Origin: Brachynemurus nebulosus
Lineage: Eukaryota > Arthropoda > Insecta > Neuroptera > Myrmeleontidae
Assembly: GCA_035578155.1 (NCBI GenBank)
Contig: JAPWDM010000006.1
Location: 15,578,305-15,642,304 of the forward strand
DNA: 64,000 nt
Direction of reading: 5' to 3'
Part shown: in pieces, positions 46,971 through 58,328 of the stretch
How the letters are laid out: each line of letters opens with the position of its first letter
Numbering within the stretch: position 1 is the first letter of the stretch
Program-made: the position numbers and the translations under genes
The notes under the pieces: model-generated
Seen by the model: the letters and a program-made list of their open reading frames with translations, nothing else
Told to the model about the DNA's origin: nothing
Databases searched by the model: none

Positions 46971-48108
46971 AATATTATTGTTACAGCTAACCTACAGATA
47001 GCTTTTGTTCCATTTGAATAATAATAATAATTATACTTATTGCAACTTGAAACCAGGACTATGTCATAGAAATTTACCTTCAAAATGAAGTAATTTTTAT
47101 AACCGGAAATTCGTAATGTTATACAGAATGTTCCAACATGGATTTTTTTAGGGTCAATTACGTGAAAATTTTATTCCTTATCTCCCCCCCCCAATTTTTT
47201 CTTTGGAGCCCTAAAATTTAAAAGACAAACCTTGAGTGCGTGTTGAGTACATATTAAATTAGAGTTCCATAGTGAGAAACTCATTTTTCACAAATAGCTA
47301 AAAATTAAAAGATGATAAAAGAAACGTCAATTTTATTCTAGAAACCCGTTCTAATGATGTCTTTTATGATACCAATGCTCACTTTTCAAATTCCACATTA
47401 ATTACGATTTACCTACATGTAAAATTCCATTTTAATCTGATCAAATATTTGGCGGCCTTCCAGAGGAAGGGGGAGGGGGAGCAGACGAATGAACATGATG
47501 AACTCGTAACAATTTTGACTACAGAACCTAAAAATATAAAAATGGAGTACTGTATGTGCGAACTGGACCAGTAACGGTTTTATACTATACCTAATATTTG
47601 AAAATCACAAAATTGACTAAATAGGAATGAATGGGTTGAATAAGTTCTTTGTAAGTAATTCCACATAAATTTTTTATTTCACCACCAAAAAGGTGCATCA
47701 AACATTTTACATGTCATATTATAAATACTGGGACAAGACCTGTTCACTTTTCGTGTTCCCTTTGCTTTCAGTTTTCATTATTTCCTAATTTGACGTTTAA
47801 AACAATTAAATCCCTTTTAATTAAATTCCTCACGTCACCGCTCTGTGATTACATTATAAAATAAAATAAATATTATGTTTAAAAACATTATATGAATTTA
47901 TTTTCAAGGTGATAAGTGTTGTCTTTAATGTTTCAATCAAAAATTACCTTCTTTGAACTCTAAAAAAAAAACAACTGAAAATCAAACAAAAACAAGCGAA
48001 TTGGTGGAGGTATTTTAGAACAAATGTTTGTTTCACAGTTTTTTTATTTTTTTAAAATAGTTATTTTTTAAAAATGATAAATAAACCATAAAACAACATG
48101 TATCGAAG
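46971..48108. other. AT-rich interval with a family H fragment
   Basis: 47045-47145 contains TTGAAACCAGGACTATGTCA and CCGGAAATTCGTAATGTTATAC, a reversed fragment of family H. The rest shows nothing recognisable. Confidence 0.45.
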
Positions 48109-48351
48109 CAGGGGCGTATACAGTCGAACGTCTTGGAGAGGGGGGGGGGCACGCGGAAAAAAATAGGGCAAAAAAATTTTTGAAACGAAAAAAATAATAA
48201 ATTGGACTTCCTCTATACCCTTTACAACCAAAAAAAAAACATCAACTGGTAAACTTATCGATTTGGGTTTAAAATTAATTATTTTCGATTTGGGTGTATA
48301 TTTTTAATTCTCGGTGGGGGGGGGCTACCGCCCTCCCTGTATACGCGCCTG
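48109..48351. mobile_element. 243-bp hAT-type MITE with G-rich ends
   Basis: Ends CAGGGGCGTATACAG and (reverse complement) CAGGCGCGTATACAG, the CAGGGGCG-type terminus of many hAT elements. Subterminal G runs lie at ~48137-48150 and, on the same strand, ~48315-48324. The 8-bp flanks (TATCGAAG, TCTTGAAA) agree only partly. No coding capacity; the minus frame starting at 48550 runs into it by chance. Confidence 0.6.
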
Positions 48352-48799
48352 TCTTGAAAGTATATGCCAAATTCGAAGTCGATTGGATCAACAGAACTTG
48401 AGATATCATATCGAACAGCGTGAAAAATTTAGTTTGAAGAAAAATGCATTTAAAGTTATAATACCTGATGTCTGAAACTACCGTATTGGTATTAAAGTGG
48501 CTATAATTTTGTAAATTTTCCAAAATTTTTAAATTTCTTTTTGTGGACACATTTTTAAAGATTTATACTTTGAGAAAAAGGAACAAAAAAATTCTATTTC
48601 ATTATATTTCCATAAATACGACAAAATTTACGTTTTGACTCAGATTGAAACGTAATCTCAAAAAGTATTAAAGTAACATTTTATGCACGGCTAACTATAT
48701 TTAAAAATTAACAATTGCCCACACAAATTATTCCGCACGCCTTAATATAATAAAAAAGTAGGCTGTTCCGTTAGTTTAATATATAATAGATAGAAATAA
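48352..48799. other. AT-rich interval, no feature seen
   Basis: No matched termini or coding signal. Confidence 0.45.
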
Positions 48800-49525
48800 T
48801 ACTAAAAATACGCTGCCAATAGGGTGGGCACACAGCTTCCTCATAGTCGTAAAAGGCTTTAAAACAGTATTCTACCAAATATACATATTATATACCGTGA
48901 AATTATATTTTCGCCTTGAAGTTTATAAAAAACTGTTGTAACTCAAAAGACTTAAAGGCTAAATTATAAAATAATAGCAAAAATATTTTAGAAACTAACC
49001 CCCAATATACCCTAAAAATTTGAGCGAGATAGGACTAGCAGTAAATAAGATATTGACATTTAATGGGACTTCATGGTAGCGGCGTAGCTACCGTTACTCC
49101 GATTTCGATTAAATTCATAGGGGACCATATAGGAACCAAACTACATAATTTCTGAAAATTTCATAAAAAAGAATTGAGTAGTTCCGAAGTTATGCCACTT
49201 GGTGCAATTTTGGAATGACATGGTAGCGGCGTTGCTACCGTTACTCCGATTTTGATTAAATTCATAGAGGACCATCGCGGAGCCAAACTGCATAATTTCT
49301 GAAAATTTCATTAAAAACAATCGAATAGTTCGGAAGTTATGCCACTTGGTGCAAAATTGGAGACGGACAGACGGACAGACAGACGGACAGCCCAAACCAA
49401 AATTGTTCAGGAAGCTCTAAAACGTAAAATGTGCGTAAAAAATTTGATTTTGGAGAGAAAAAATTTTTTATTTTTCAAAAGTGATCACAATGCTTCCGCT
49501 ACTTTAGTAGTCTCGGAAGCAAAAT
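48800..49525 (+). repeat. Interspersed repeat family G, copy 2
   Basis: Same order as copy 1 at 13331: ACGCTGCCAATAGGGTGGGC start, two tandem modules (CATAATTTCTGAAAATTTCAT at 49144 and 49291, exactly 147 bp apart), a GACGGACAGACGGACAGAC run, and the terminal hairpin GCTTCCGCTACTTTAGTAG..CGGAAGC. The frame 49141-49395 (minus) arises from the modules. Confidence 0.7.
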
Positions 49526-49694
49526 ATACATATGTAAGTTGATTATTTATTATTGTTTCCATAGTTTTAAAGTATGCCTTGGCAAAAATTTGAGCATCTT
49601 ACCACTGACATTATAAATTTAAAAAATTTTTACTAGTTATTTAAATTTTATTTTAATTATTTATGTTAAATTTTACGAAAAAAAATATGCTCAT

Positions 49695-49856
49695 AGAAAA
49701 AGTATAGTGTAAAATACGTGGGAAAAGCTTATTTCTCACTCATACGAATGGTCGCACTCGCCCTGCGGGCTCGCGCAACAAACTCATAATCGTGAGAAAT
49801 AAACCTCTTTTCCCACTTATTGTACAATATACTATGAACATTCAGTACTACACAAT
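49695..49856. repeat. Hairpin element related to family F
   Basis: GTGGGAAAAGCTTATTTCTCAC pairs with GTGAGAAATAAACCTCTTTTCCCAC. The reverse complement begins CATAGTATATTGTACAATAA then GTGGGAAAAG, nearly the leader of family F copy 2 (AATAGTATATTGTACAATAA GTGCGGGAAA). The loop holds CGCACTCGCCCTGCGGGC. Confidence 0.6.
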
Positions 49857-50529
49857 ACAGAATTTAGTAATTTAATGTAGATCTGCGTAGGTATGTATTT
49901 AAAACTTTATTCATCATAGATAAATATGTATCAAGTACGTTTTTGTAATAATATAAAATGAATAATTGTACGGAACGAGTTAGGCGCAAAATTAAATTAA
50001 TTTCGTTTCAATAACGAATTAATCATTTAAAATATTTAATTAACAAAAATTCAATTCCATCATTCGGTGATGAAATTGATGAAATAACTATATCTATACG
50101 CATACAATTCTATAATTCCTTTTTATTTCACTGTTCAGCTGTGTATATTTTGTTACAGAATCAATGGATTTTTAATCGTATCAATAGCTTTGTCGATGTG
50201 TATGGTTGCAATCTCATCAAATTTCTATTTTTTAAATAATAGATACGTGTATGTATTGATATAATTAACATGAGCGGTAATTTTGTAATTAACATATTTT
50301 TTTTGCATTTTTTTATTCATTTAATTAATTTTCAATTACTAGATCGCCTACGCTCTCCGCTCTCCCTTCAAAAAAATAGCAATTATTTACGTACAATTAT
50401 TCACGGTTCATTTAGTGTCAGTTGGATTAATAAATTTTTTGTTTTTGTTTAAAAAAAATGTGAATAACGTGTTAAATTTGTCACCTATTTATAGGATGGA
50501 CAACAAATAGTTTACTCAAGGGAGATGTT
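49857..50529. other. AT-rich interval, no feature seen
   Basis: A 60-codon frame (50270-50452) is AT-driven. Confidence 0.45.
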
Positions 50530-51060
50530 AGTATGTTGTACACCAAGGGACTAAAGTGTGAGGTTTAATCCCGAATGTGAAGTTTGTTGCCAGAGGGCCT
50601 GTAAAGGCCCGAGGGCAACAAATCACACGAGGGATGAAAAAAAAAATACTTTAGTCCTGTGGTGAATATGTGTATTATTTTTTGCAATTTCGAATAATTT
50701 CAAATTATAAAAATTAAAAAAATTAATTAAATGTCATTAAAAATTTTATGCAATAATATTCCATCAAGTGTACTTTGGATAAATCAATCGAATTGTACAA
50801 TACAATATAAATGTTTGTCTCTGTCTACAAGTTTGAATTTGTTTATTATTTTCAATTACATAGCAACGCTATTTAATTTAAGTTATATTTCTGTAAATTG
50901 TGCTTGCTGATTAGTTTAAAAGCGGGAGCAAAATAATTTTTTAGTCCCTTGGGACTAAAAGTGGCACTTTACTCCCTATTATGAGAGACTAAATCATGTC
51001 TTTTAGTTCCGAAATTGCAAAAAAGTACTTTTGTTCCCGATTTTATGACTATGCAGTATT
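50530..51060. repeat. Nested hairpins with GGGACTAAAG words
   Basis: CACCAAGGGACTAAAG (50541) pairs with ACTTTAGTCCTGTGGTG (50648). Within it TTTGTTGCC (50583) pairs with GGCAACAAA (50614) around AGGGCC..GGCCC. The word returns as the palindrome TTTAGTCCCTTGGGACTAAA at 50940-50959 and as decayed copies to ~51020. The leader TTAGTATGTTGTACA resembles the family F leader. Confidence 0.6.
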
Positions 51061-51239
51061 TGTAGTGTAACAGGACCATTTAGAAAATGAAATAATTAAA
51101 GAAAGAACATGATTCAAGTTTTTGTAAAGAAAAATATCATTTATGGTTTTTGAGGATAAAATTTCAATTAATAAAAAGTACTATATTTATTTTCAGCGAA
51201 AGGTTAGGAAAATTTTTTATCTATATGTAAAAAAATTTT

Positions 51240-51350
51240 GTTGCCTAATAGCAATTTAACAAGCAGAACTATTAATTAGCCAATATACGGCAAAGCAACT
51301 GAAATCTTATTGAGTTGACAGTTCTCTGAGTTAAATTGCTTTTAGGCAAC
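51240..51350. mobile_element. Small hairpin MITE family M2, intact copy
   Basis: GTTGCCTAATAGCAATTTAAC at the left and GTTAAATTGCTTTTAGGCAAC-type at the right give ~24-bp arms around a 111-bp unit. Decayed relatives lie at 37901 and 44230. Confidence 0.75.
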
Positions 51351-51424
51351 AAATTTTAATTTGTTCAGAAAAAGTGTAAAATTCAAGTATAATACAGGTA
51401 TAATTTCAAGTGAAGTTGTTCACG

Positions 51425-51480
51425 AATAATATATAATTCATAATAATGTATAATTCATAATAATGTATAATTCATAATTC
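51425..51480. repeat. 16-bp tandem repeat (AATGTATAATTCATAAT), ~3.5 copies
   Basis: TATAATTCATAATAATG recurs three to four times in direct succession. AT-only and probably replication slippage. Confidence 0.8.
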
Positions 51481-52101
51481 AATATTTCGTTACTAGGAGT
51501 TTGATATTAGTTAAATTTACTAATATAAACTTTTGTAAAGTCTGTTCTAACTTTTTTTTCGTAGCAAATGAAAAAACTGCAATATTTAAAAATTTAATAT
51601 TAAATTAAAATTTTTTAGCAGTTATTAAATTTTAAATAAACATATTCGAAATTTGATATACTACAGTATTTAAATAAGTTTCTTTTTTTAACGGTCCGGC
51701 AAAACCACTGGCAGCATTTATAAAAATTGATTATCAACAGTAAATAAATCATATAAAAAAATGGAAACAAATAGTGCAAAATTATTTTCACTAAATTTAA
51801 CCAATTTATTAAAACCGTTATTTTAATTGTCGACAGAGACACTAGTGATTCCTGTAATTATTTATATTTCAATTTATTGAGCAATGACTGATCAATTTTA
51901 TACAAATTGTTTTGTGTTTTAAGCTTTTTGGTAGTGCTACCAAAAATATAATACAAAAATAATAATTGGTAGTGAATAAAAGCTCAAATTTCAACTGATT
52001 CCATGAAATTTAGTTGTGACTTTCAAATGTAAAACAATCGAAAAACAACCTCTTAACACTATCGAAAACCATATTCATTTGTTCATATTGCATAAACAAT
52101 A
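51481..52101. other. AT-rich interval, no feature seen
   Basis: The minus frame 51615-51842 is Lys/Asn/Phe-rich without motifs. Confidence 0.45.
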
Positions 52102-52506
52102 AGGGCCGAGACACACGTACCACGCGACGACCATGCGACAGCAACAAAATAGTGACTGCTCTATGGCCGGGTCTGTATGCATGTAATCTTCTTGTGAAAC
52201 ACAAATTTCATGACACACGGACCACAATTTGTGGTCGTAATTGAACACTGTCGCAATGTATCGTCTACTGTAGTTGAGTGTCGCTGTTAGTGGCCAAGAC
52301 TTGCGACTAGTGGACGACTTATAAGCTACAGATACATAAGTATATACCAGTACTACACTGTATACAACTGACAATATTGGTGGGGTTGATGTTGCCCAAC
52401 AGTGATTATACGTCATTCGGCCACTAAAAAGTGGCTCGTAAGTGGTCGTCTAAAATACGACAACGACAAAAAACTGGTCGTCGCGTGGTACGTGTGTCTT
52501 GGCCCT
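52102..52506. mobile_element. 405-bp TIR element filled with GTCG words
   Basis: Left AGGGCCGAGACACACGTACC then ACGCGACGACC; the right end reversed reads AGGGCCAAGACACACGTACC ACGCGACGACC, so arms of ~31 bp with one difference. The interior repeats GTCGT/CGACCA/AGTGGTCGTC words in both directions. Target duplication is short or unclear (TA or ATA). The 113-codon minus frame (52416-52075) lies within it and has no transposase motif. Confidence 0.8.
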
Positions 52507-53382
52507 ATAAAAAAATACGATCGTTAACCTCAACACAAAGAAAGTTATAAAATTTCATTTTGACAATTTTATCGAATCAAACTCGAGAAACTTGAAAAGA
52601 AAAAAATAAATTACTTTTGACAGACAATCAAATATAAAATTAGTTTTTTTTTCAATTTTTTTTTTATTTTTACAACTATTGATTTTTTTTTCGCTAAGTT
52701 GATATCTTGACGTGCTGTTATTAGGTATCGTTATAAATTTAGTTTATAATCGTTAACTCACAGTTATTTTTATTTCTTTTAATTTAAATATATATGGGCG
52801 TGGGAATTATTGGTTTTATGATTTAATAATCAAAAGTTTCGGGAAATTTAAAACTTTTTTTTAAAACAAGTAGGTACGTTATTTATACGATATTTTCTAA
52901 ATAATTGAAACAAAGGAGGAGTTGAATAGATGGTTTTGTATCACAATATCGATTAACAAAAACAAAACGCTTTCGAAGTCTCGGTTTTTACTCAGTTTTT
53001 TTTTAAGTTTCTTCAAGTCGAAACATGATGAAAACCATCATTAATGTTTGGTTTAGCGTCAGTCGGTTATAGCAAAAGAAATGCCGATTTTTTACTCTTT
53101 TAATAAGCTAAATCTAAAACCGATACTAACTTTCTTAAGTAGAATGTAGTTTTCTAACAACACACTTGCATTTTATATAAAATTTAAGTCCCAGTTTCCA
53201 CAAAATGTCCCGTAATTAGACGTCGAATTATTATTTTCGCTTTACAAAAATTTTTGCTGTTTTTGCTCAACATCTGGTAATAACATCTCAATTTCTCAAT
53301 TTTTTATTTTTGTAATAAAACACCCTATATATTTTAACATTATTAAATAGGAAAATGAATTAAGTCATTAAAAAATGAATAA
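52507..53382. other. AT-rich interval, no feature seen
   Basis: ACACCCTATATATT near 53321 resembles an element end. No partner was found. Confidence 0.4.
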
Positions 53383-53667
53383 ATATGCAAAAATGACCCA
53401 GATAGAAGATTTTTTCGTAATATTCGAAAAATTCGGTTTTGGAAGCGAAAAGTTGCCGCTGAAAATGATTTAAACTTTACGAAAATCGCGGTTCTAAAGA
53501 GTTTGGATTATTTGGATAACAAACAGTTCAATAAAGCAATTACAACGTGTCATAAAAAGTTTGGAAAAGTCAAAAAGAAATTACTTTGGAGTACCAGTAA
53601 ATTTAAAAGAGCAACACCACCACCTTTGAAATGGCAGCAGCTTAAAGTCTGCGTCGAATTAGTATAA
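53383..53667 (+). CDS. 94-codon open frame without ATG, followed by AATAAA
   Basis: Open from a stop at 53380 to TAA at 53665-53667. The reading is Lys-rich but varied: FFRNIRKIRFWKRKVAAEND, FTKIAVLKSLDYLDNKQF, CHKKFGKVKKKLLW, PPPLKWQQLKVCVELV. So long a stop-free run is unusual in DNA this AT-rich. AATAAA follows ~16 bp after the stop. A second frame starts with ATG at 53375 and overlaps its first third. It may be a terminal exon, a 3' transposon fragment or a retrocopy. No acceptor is obvious at its left edge, and no family is recognised. Confidence 0.35.
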   Translation: MCKNDPDRRFFRNIRKIRFWKRKVAAENDLNFTKIAVLKSLDYLDNKQFNKAITTCHKKFGKVKKKLLWSTSKFKRATPPPLKWQQLKVCVELV

Positions 53668-54412
<745 letters not shown>

Positions 54413-54567
54413 TTTCAACGATAATTTTCGTGTAGGTATATGTGTATGGTTTCGTACATAGGTAATTTTTAGTTAAAAATATTCGAATAAATTTTTAATC
54501 ATTTAATACAGATTGATTAGAAAGTTTTAAAACAACATTTCTGAAACCTGTGCAACATATTAAAATA

Positions 54568-55511
54568 GTGTGAATGCGGGAGAGATGCCGCACATTTTGA
54601 AAACACTTGATAATTCTTAAAGTATGCATTTAATTGATTTGAAATTTGGTACACAATAAATGTAAACATTGTTCTTTAAAATTATTTATAAATAATTTTA
54701 AATTTTGAGTCATAAATGATTCATAATTAACATTTTTGTAGAGCCTGCAAAGCGGCGTCTCTCCCACACCTATGGGAGAGATGCCGCATCAAAGAAAGTG
54801 AGACGCCGCATAGTTCATATTAAAAATTTTGCATTTTACACACATCTCCATACATGATGCATGCCATATGTAGCCATTTTTAGCGCTTTATACATCTTAA
54901 CCAGTCAACTTTTTTTTGTTTCTGAGTGTCTTTCAAAACATTGAATACCCAGGCAATTATCATTATTTTCGTTATCTTCACTAATATGAGAGCTCTTCCT
55001 GATCCATTAATGAATCTTTTATATTTACGTGGCATAATTTACAGTCCAAAAAAAAAAAAAAACTTGCATAATCAAGGTATATAAGTCTATGTTTTTAACA
55101 TGTAATATGATGCGGCATCTATACCAACTTTAAATGCGGCATCTCTCCTTTTTGTTGGGATAGATGCCACATGTTGCTATAGCAAGCATAGTGCAGAATT
55201 CCAACCTAAAATTTTATACAATACTTTTAAAATATACCTAAATTAATAACAAAACTCATTTTCATTAAAACAATGAAATATACATTCTTAAATTCTAATA
55301 AATTAAATGCTTGATAAAATATTATTTTAAAAAACTTACTTTTCAATAATAAAAAGTTGGGTAATTACTAAACTGATGGACTAATCATAAATGTTACCAT
55401 ATACTTCTTAAATAAGTAACTTATTTTAAACATAATATAATACATTAATAGCGCTATCTATCAAACAACGGACGAACTATGGCTAATGTGACATCTCTCC
55501 CGCACTTACCC
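54568..55511. mobile_element. 944-bp TA-flanked TIR element with GCGGGAGAGATGCCGCA words
   Basis: Left TA|GTGTGAATGCGGGAGAGATG; reverse complement of the right end TA|GGGTAAGTGCGGGAGAGATG. The word (AT)GCGGGAGAGATGCCGCA or parts of it recurs near 54755, 54775, 54805, 55120 and 55140 in both orientations, giving internal palindromes. No transposase frame. TGCGGGAGA also resembles the family F right terminus. Confidence 0.75.
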
Positions 55512-55523
55512 TATTGTTTAATA

Positions 55524-56206
55524 GGGTTCTCCCATGTGACAGCCTGTTTTTTAAACATTTTTTTGGAATTTTTTCTTTGACGAACAGTGAAAAGATAGAA
55601 CTTTGAGTTTTTACGATTTATTTATTACCATTTCAAGAGTATATGTAAAACAAATTTCAAATAAAATTTTTAATTAGTACGTAAGTTGTGCCAGTCCGAA
55701 GACACCCTACTCGAAAAAACGGACGCTCAGTGCCTCAATGATTTCGGCTGACTGGCTTATCCGAAAGAAAAACAAACGGCACTTTAATCTGTAAGCATAA
55801 CTGCATCGAATGAACTAGAATCATTTGAAAATATTGAAAATTAGATTTTGGCAGACATTTGAAAAAAAATTTCGTTACTAAAAAATAGAAATACTCGAAT
55901 TATTTTTTGAACGATTCTAGTTTATTCGATGGATTTACACCTACTGAGTCTACCCTATAAATTTTAAGTGAATCGGTCAAACTATTCTTCAGATATGATG
56001 GAGGCAAGTTTCAAAAACACAGTTTTGAGAAAATGCGTTTAAAGTTTCAAATACGGTTAAAAGTATGAAAATCGTAACTTACCATCAATCTTCGATGCCT
56101 GATCCATAGACTACTCCTTCCTCTTCCCCTTGAAAATCTTTCAAAGTGAATTGTTTTCAAGCTGAAAAAAATTTTTTTCTGATCCCATCACACGGGAGAA
56201 CCCCCT
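55524..56206. mobile_element. 683-bp TIR element (GGGTTCTCCCATGTGA ends)
   Basis: Left TA|GGGTTCTCCCATGTGACAG; reverse complement of the right end TTAAGGGGGTTCTCCCGTGTGATGG. It lies 12 bp from the preceding element. The right flank is TTAA but the left is AATA, so assignment to the TTAA group is tentative. The interior holds TAAGTGAATCGGTCAAACTAT, echoing AAGTAAATCGGTGAATTAG in the element at 61916. Confidence 0.55.
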
Positions 56207-57152
56207 TAAATGGAACAATTCTAAAATATTTCTTTGACTACCGAAAAAATTTTTTTTTTTAAATATGTATTTCTTTGGATCGAAAAAATATTTTATTTTA
56301 TTCAAAGAAAACAAAATCAAAGAAACTGTTAATCTTACTTAGTACACTGTTGAAACTCTTTAAAGTCTTTCCCAAAATTTTATTTTACGCTTGTAATTTC
56401 TGCATTAAATTTCTAACCAAGCTGTATATTAATGTATTTTTAACGATCTAATACTCATTACCGGAGAACGAAGTAAGTACATTAATTCGTAACAGTCGCG
56501 TTGCAGGCGAGAGGCTAAAAAAAATTTACTGCCCAGTTTGAAAATATGTACATTTGTTCTGAAATACATACACGCATACATATAAAACAAAATGTAGGTT
56601 GTAATAAAGCTGACTTTAAAAAAAAAAAGCTTAAAAATATTTTAACTTTGTATGCCAAGCTAGTATAAAAATTTAAAACTCTCCAGTCCAAAATATTGTA
56701 TACCTATTTCAAGTCCGGTTCTGTTAGGAATCATTTTGTCCATTGTCTACTGATTTGAGCATGTTGTGAGTATTAAGGAGTGTATTTGAAATAATGATAA
56801 ATTCAACATTGTTTGCATTTATAGATGTGTAAGAATTGAGTTGAAACAAGTACGTGATCGTAGATCTGTCTTGAAACATTCAAATAAATAAACTATATAA
56901 ACTCAATCAACAGTTGTTAAGTACTTTATATTAAACGAAATTTATGTAGTGAAATTGATGGTTATATCTAAAAGTTTCAGTGGTGAAGCAGGGTTTATGG
57001 AAACTTGTCTTAAAGGATTTAGCATACTGAAGTTTCTACTTTCTGTTCGACATTTGTGCCCCAAAAATATATGTAGCGAGCAAAAAAAAAAAAAAAAAAA
57101 CAAAAGATTTTGCCACTTTTACCCGGACTTTTTTTCCAAAAAGTAATGAGCA
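56207..57152. other. AT-rich interval, no feature seen
   Basis: A 65-codon frame (56949-57146) ends in an A tract. Nothing else recognised. Confidence 0.45.
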
Positions 57153-57645
57153 AAATAGTATAAGTACGGGAAATAAGTGCGGGAAATTGTCGATTGCCCA
57201 CGAAAGCGAAGTTGAGCGCACGAACGTAGTGAGTGCGCTCATTCGCTTGAGTGGAGCAATCGACAATTCCGCACGAGTTGCACATACTATTTTTTATTAC
57301 GAATTTCACATACTTTTTTCTATTATTATCACTAATTTTGACATTTTTATTACTTTTTAAAATAATATTTTTAAGTGTTCGTCTTTTTTTTTCTGAATTA
57401 ATTATCGTTTAAATTACTTTGTTGCTGGTTTCTATAGAAATAATTATTAAATATTTATTAAATGAAAAATTAAGAGGCGGCTCTGCGTGTTTTGATTAAA
57501 TTTTGCGTGTTTTATTGTCAATTTACGTGTGCAAAGTTATTTTCCACACGCAAAAAAGTATGCGGGAAGAGTACAGTGGGCAAACGGCTATTTTGCGTAC
57601 AGAAATGTGTGCGCCAAGTGAGTACTTCTCCCGCATGAGTAATAA
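57153..57645 (+). mobile_element. Hairpin-bearing repeat family F, copy 4
   Basis: AATAGTATAAGTACGGGAAA then AATAAGTGCGGGAAATTGTCG, so the GGGAAA leader is doubled. It shows the 5' hairpin (GATTGCCCACG.../GCAATCGACAATTC), the TTACGTGTGCAAAG/TTTTCCACACGCAA hairpin and the end CTCCCGCATGAGTAATAAA. Frames at 57019-57309 and 57036-57266 (minus) and 57503-57790 (plus) are shadows of it. Confidence 0.75.
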
Positions 57646-57771
57646 AAAAAAAATTTCCTTTTTCCCGGACCCATTACCAACACAGTTCGAGCCCCGACGC
57701 TACAACTCTAGCTACCTCCCTTTTGGCCGGGAATTTGAAAACATAATTTTGAGTAAAACAAAAATGAATAA

Positions 57772-58328
57772 TCTATATCTAGACATATAATAAAACTGTA
57801 ACGAGACCGTTTCTGTACATTGAAAATTTTTTGAAATTTGTACTGCTACTGTAAATAGTTATCGATGTATAGACATCAAAACAGCGATTTTTAAAATTTT
57901 TGTCTGCCTGTCTGTCTGTTCACGCATTACGCAAAAACTTTTGGACGGCTTTTAATAAAATTTTGTATGGTGATAATTTATTACCTGGGTCAACATCTAA
58001 GATACTTTTTACTCCGGGAAAATGTCTCATTTCTAGAGGAAAATAGAAAAACCATTCTGAGCATATGCACACATTACGCAAAAACTGTTGGACAAATTTT
58101 GATGAAATTTGGTGTGGTGATAACTTGTTACCTAAATCAATATTTAAGGTACTTTTTACTCGGAGAAAATGTTTCATTCCCACGAGAAAATAGAAAAACT
58201 ATTTTGAGCATGTGCATGCATTACGCAAAAATTATTGTTTTATGCAAGTTCCTTAAAATTGTTACACTTATACTTCTTATTAAGTTTAGAACAATGCGTC
58301 GCGCGAACGACATCACGGGTACAGCTAG
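57772..58328 (+). mobile_element. 557-bp non-autonomous Helitron-like element
   Basis: Starts TCTATATCTAGACATATAA, with TAACGAGACCGTTTCTGTAC just inside, and ends CGGGTACAGCTAG followed by T. The TC start, CTAG end, AT insertion site and lack of TSD or TIR fit Helitrons. A GC-rich, hairpin-capable stretch (GCGTCGCGCGAACGACATC) precedes the end. The middle has tandem modules with CATTACGCAAAAA at 57925, 58072 and 58219, exactly 147 bp apart. A 128-codon frame crosses the modules only because 147 is divisible by 3; no Rep or helicase motif is present. Confidence 0.7.

Noticed and set aside
52075..52416. 113-codon minus-strand frame
   Set aside because: It is contained in the 405-bp TIR element and composed of its GTCG words, with no transposase motif.
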